A stretch of 64,000 bases of DNA from a virus, in the IMG/VR virus record IMGVR_UViG_3300033004_000001, positions 1 through 64,000 of that record; one strand, 5' to 3'. The position numbers and the translations under genes were made by a program. Shown piece after piece: positions 61,951 to 64,000 of the stretch; position 1 is the stretch's first letter; each line of letters opens with the position of its first letter. Below the pieces are notes generated by a model. The model saw only the letters and a program-made list of their open reading frames with translations, had not been told where the DNA came from and searched no databases.

Positions 61951-62914
61951 TTAACAACTCTTTCATTAACTTCTTTCCTTCATCTAATCCAAATTGTTTG
62001 ACATAATCTGATATATCTTTATAATTAGTATAAGGAATAAAGATAGTAGGAATAGTATATTTATTACTTAATTTATTACTACCTATCTTACCACCTTCAT
62101 CGTTGTCATAGAATATAACTATTTTATTATATCTTTTCTTAATATTGTCTATAATACATTTAGGAATTAAATGATTTTCTCCATGTGGAGCAATTGCATT
62201 ATATCCTATCTTATGTAGAACCATTACATCTTTTAATGACTTAGTAATAATTAATAGTTCACCTTGATATTCTAATTGTTCATAACCTTGAATATCGTAT
62301 GAACTACAATTACTAATCCATTTATCTTTTTTAGCTGCTAATGGTTTATATATTTTATATTTGTTATATATCTGATAAGCATACCCTGGATTTACTCTAT
62401 TATAGGCCCAAGGTTGAACGATCTCGTTAATCCAATACAATTCTATTGGAAACACATTAAAGTGTCTTAAATCGCTTCTTTCTAGACAATACTGATTCCA
62501 GTAGTTATCATCTATTTTACAGAAGTTTCTTCTACAAACTGATATAATAGTTGATATAGATTCATATTCTTCTTTAATAGATATTCCTTCTACGGAGTTA
62601 ACTAGATTATTGTTTGTTAAATCATTAAGTATTTTTACTAATGATTCTCTGTATGATATATTAAATAATTCTTGTACAAACTGAACACAATTACCAGTTT
62701 TTCCAGTTGATAGATCTTTGTATAATAACGATCCGTATTTAGAACTTTTAAATATTCCAAATGATGGGTGATTATCTTCTCTAAATGGAGATTTCATTAT
62801 TCGACCAATTCTGAAAGAATTGCTGATATAATATTTATATATATCATATTCTGTAATCTTTTCTAGTATACTATCTATAGATAGTTCTTCATCTGTTAAT
62901 CTTGTATCATACAT
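61913..62914 (-). CDS. DnaG-like primase with TOPRIM domain and cysteine-less zinc-finger region
   Basis: 333 residues. The N-terminal CHC2-like segment is recognisable as SPFREDNHPSFGIFK (about 42-56), but the metal-binding Cys and His residues are replaced (SPF where CPF is usual, and no later CxxC). The TOPRIM domain is present: LLIITKSLKDVMVLHKIGYNAIAPHGEN and VIFYDNDEGGKIG, with DNDEGG at 270-275 as the metal-binding acids. The first TOPRIM acid is replaced by Lys (TKS). The enzyme primes DNA synthesis. Its C-terminal end overlaps the following endonuclease gene by 38 bases. Confidence 0.8.
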   Translation of the reverse strand: MYDTRLTDEELSIDSILEKITEYDIYKYYISNSFRIGRIMKSPFREDNHPSFGIFKSSKYGSLLYKDLSTGKTGNCVQFVQELFNISYRESLVKILNDLTNNNLVNSVEGISIKEEYESISTIISVCRRNFCKIDDNYWNQYCLERSDLRHFNVFPIELYWINEIVQPWAYNRVNPGYAYQIYNKYKIYKPLAAKKDKWISNCSSYDIQGYEQLEYQGELLIITKSLKDVMVLHKIGYNAIAPHGENHLIPKCIIDNIKKRYNKIVIFYDNDEGGKIGSNKLSNKYTIPTIFIPYTNYKDISDYVKQFGLDEGKKLMKELLNDKERETPTKSC

Positions 62915-63249
62915 TCTTCATTTGTTAATACAGATATTATTCTCTTGTTTTGTATATCTCTTTTCTTATATTCTTCTAACTCTTTAGTTAGTTTCTCTAC
63001 CTTTTTCTTTAGATTACGAGATTCCCCAGTTACAGTAGCTACTGTGCCTTGCATTTTTTTAAGTGTACTTTCATGTTCATTCTTTAGTTTCATTAATTCA
63101 TTTTTACGTATTGATGAAACATGCCAAGTCAAACATTTTGTACATAAATATGCTTCTATTGGAATTACTCTCCTTTTAGATGTATTCTTAAGTTTTTCTA
63201 TAAAATCTAAAGCGTATTGTTCGTTTATAAATGACGTCTTCTTGCACAT
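62896..63249 (-). CDS. Zinc-knuckle protein with C-terminal coiled coil
   Basis: 117 residues. The N-terminal half has RRVIPIEAYLCTKCLTWHVSS, the CxxC followed by WH found in small phage zinc-finger proteins (usually ending C..C..WHxTS). The C-terminal half is a coiled coil (ESRNLKKKVEKLTKELEEYKKRD). Its 3' end overlaps the primase start by 19 bases, so it may work with the primase, possibly replacing the lost zinc finger; that last point is inference. Confidence 0.65.
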   Translation of the reverse strand: MCKKTSFINEQYALDFIEKLKNTSKRRVIPIEAYLCTKCLTWHVSSIRKNELMKLKNEHESTLKKMQGTVATVTGESRNLKKKVEKLTKELEEYKKRDIQNKRIISVLTNEECMIQD

Positions 63250-63255
63250 AATCTG

Positions 63256-63282
63256 AAAAATAAAGGGCTATATTTCAAGCCC
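63256..63282 (-). terminator. Rho-independent terminator (minus strand)
   Basis: On the minus strand GGGC pairs with GCCC around a ten-base loop (plus coordinates 63265-63268 and 63279-63282) and is followed by TTTATTTTT. It comes 12 bases after the stop of the 63295 gene and before the start of the 63249 gene. Confidence 0.7.
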
Positions 63283-63294
63283 CGGAAGTATATG

Positions 63295-63789
63295 TTAATT
63301 AAATTTAGGATCTCTAATTAATAATTTATCTTCTATAACTTCATCAAATTTTATATTAGAAGATACATATTCTTGTTCTTTTTCATTTATATAATATTTA
63401 GATCCTTTAGGAATATAGAATCTAACTAGTACTCTATTTTCAGAATCATTAATATCAATATAACAAATCATACTAAGTAATCCTCTTGAACTAGTAAGAT
63501 TAGAATATGCTTTATTTATATTAGTATAAGAATGATATCCTTCTTCTATAGTTCCTGTTATAGTAGACTTTTTTTCGTTATTAATCCATGTACTACCAAG
63601 TTTTATTTCCAAATTAATTTCTGGTTGAGTAGTGGTTGTGTTATATTCATAGTCTCTACTATTACTAATTATTTTACCTTTACTATTTTTTCTTACTATT
63701 TTATAACATACTATATCTTCTTCTGCTATCAAGGGTTTAGGTAAATTAAATTTAACTTCTACTGGAATATCTGTAATATTAAAACACAT
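63295..63789 (-). CDS. Hypothetical conserved protein
   Basis: 164 residues. It is mainly beta (ITDIPVEVKFNLPKPLIAEEDIVCYKIVRKN) with a segment LLSMICYIDINDSENRVLVRFYIPKGSKYYINEKEQEYVSSNI; the phrase FYIPKGSKYY is found in small proteins of unknown function in phages and bacteria (from memory). It stands alone between two minus-strand terminators, with its own short leader, so it is probably expressed independently. Confidence 0.55.
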   Translation of the reverse strand: MCFNITDIPVEVKFNLPKPLIAEEDIVCYKIVRKNSKGKIISNSRDYEYNTTTTQPEINLEIKLGSTWINNEKKSTITGTIEEGYHSYTNINKAYSNLTSSRGLLSMICYIDINDSENRVLVRFYIPKGSKYYINEKEQEYVSSNIKFDEVIEDKLLIRDPKFN

Positions 63790-63807
63790 AACTTAAATTT
63801 TTAAGAT

Positions 63808-63837
63808 TATAAAGATTCCCCTCCTTTCAGAGGGGAA
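63808..63837 (-). terminator. Rho-independent terminator (minus strand)
   Basis: TTCCCCTC at 63816-63823 pairs with GAGGGGAA at 63830-63837 around a six-base loop; on the minus strand it is followed by TCTTTATAATC. It lies 27 bases downstream of the stop codon of the partial gene at the right edge. Confidence 0.85.
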
Positions 63838-63863
63838 ATCTGAAGATATATATTGTTCTAATT

Positions 63864-64000
63864 TTAGAACGGACTTTCATTTGTTAATACTGGAGCTGTA
63901 AATCCTGCTTCAGCAAAAGGATTTGTTACAGATGGAATTGGATCTGAAACTGGTCTAGTCATCTTATCTATTGATAAGATCTTTATCTTAGATTTCTTAA
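63864..64000 (-). CDS. C-terminal end of a protein cut by the right window edge
   Basis: The minus-strand frame is open from the window edge to a TAA at 63864-63866, giving 44 visible residues: KKSKIKILSIDKMTRPVSDP, then a Pro/Thr/Ala-rich stretch, ending LTNESPF. Single-strand-binding proteins typically end in an acidic tip closing with IPF, and the end here is similar in outline (NESPF) but less acidic, so an SSB or annealing-type protein is only a possibility. A strong terminator follows, so it ends a transcription unit. Confidence 0.6.
   Translation of the reverse strand, partial: KKSKIKILSIDKMTRPVSDPIPSVTNPFAEAGFTAPVLTNESPF

Noticed and set aside
1-64000. Reassigned stop codon (TAG or TGA as sense), as in some crAss-like phages
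   Set aside because: Long genes are uninterrupted under the standard bacterial code, and TAA, TGA and TAG all serve as natural stops where genes end.
1-64000. CRISPR array or diversity-generating retroelement
   Set aside because: No regularly spaced direct repeats, no reverse transcriptase frame and no template/variable repeat pair were seen.

Overview
The window reads as about 64 kb of a large crAss-like bacteriophage (order Crassvirales) of a Bacteroidales-type host. The basis is: (i) a TerL – portal – scaffold-like – major capsid gene order; (ii) a roughly 1,320-residue tail 'stabilization/muzzle' protein followed by two cargo-like proteins; (iii) a 4,047-residue protein with the DFDVD catalytic signature of the virion-packaged crAss RNA polymerase, and a second giant protein of 1,730 residues; (iv) two opposed gene blocks; (v) strongly AT-rich DNA (about 30% G+C by eye) with A/T-rich sequence rather than Shine-Dalgarno motifs before start codons. 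Both ends of the window cut through genes, so this is a part of the genome.

Layout. Positions 1-88 hold the 5' end of a probable minus-strand gene. Positions 89-955 are a mostly non-coding control region with one 45-codon ORF, three copies of a promoter-like motif (TGTAAC-N18-20-GTATA) and a predicted structured RNA with its own promoter-like and terminator-like signals. From 956 to 58025 every gene is on the plus strand: small DNA/RNA-binding-like proteins (956-3637), packaging and capsid (3669-15831, interrupted by a GIY-YIG homing endonuclease with its own promoter-like site and by a second structured RNA at 14222-14341), a glycosyltransferase/methyltransferase pair behind a terminator (15885-17191), tail fibres and host-contact proteins (17193-26889) mixed with membrane and peptidoglycan-acting genes, a holin/spanin-like pair (26900-27731), ring and muzzle tail proteins (27732-34058), ejected cargo proteins (34058-38673), and the giant RNA polymerase protein (38663-50806). 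Between the two giant genes lies a three-gene metabolic cassette (50821-52830): a SpeD-like pyruvoyl decarboxylase, an HExxE-type putative metalloprotein and an ATP-grasp ligase.

A bidirectional terminator (58044-58090) separates this block from minus-strand genes (58113-64000): an AAA+ ATPase, a coiled-coil protein, two PD-(D/E)XK-type nucleases, a DnaG-like primase with a cysteine-less zinc-finger region, and small conserved proteins. These look like the replication/recombination arm.

The parts fit one programme. The phage carries its RNA polymerase and cargo in the capsid and ejects them through the ring/muzzle tail to transcribe the first genes. The minus block replicates and recombines DNA, and the plus block builds virions. 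The least explained parts are the two structured RNAs, the repeated promoter motif, the SpeD/HExxE/ATP-grasp cassette, and the matching zincin modules in both giant proteins. All functional names come from reading motifs by eye; no database search was run.
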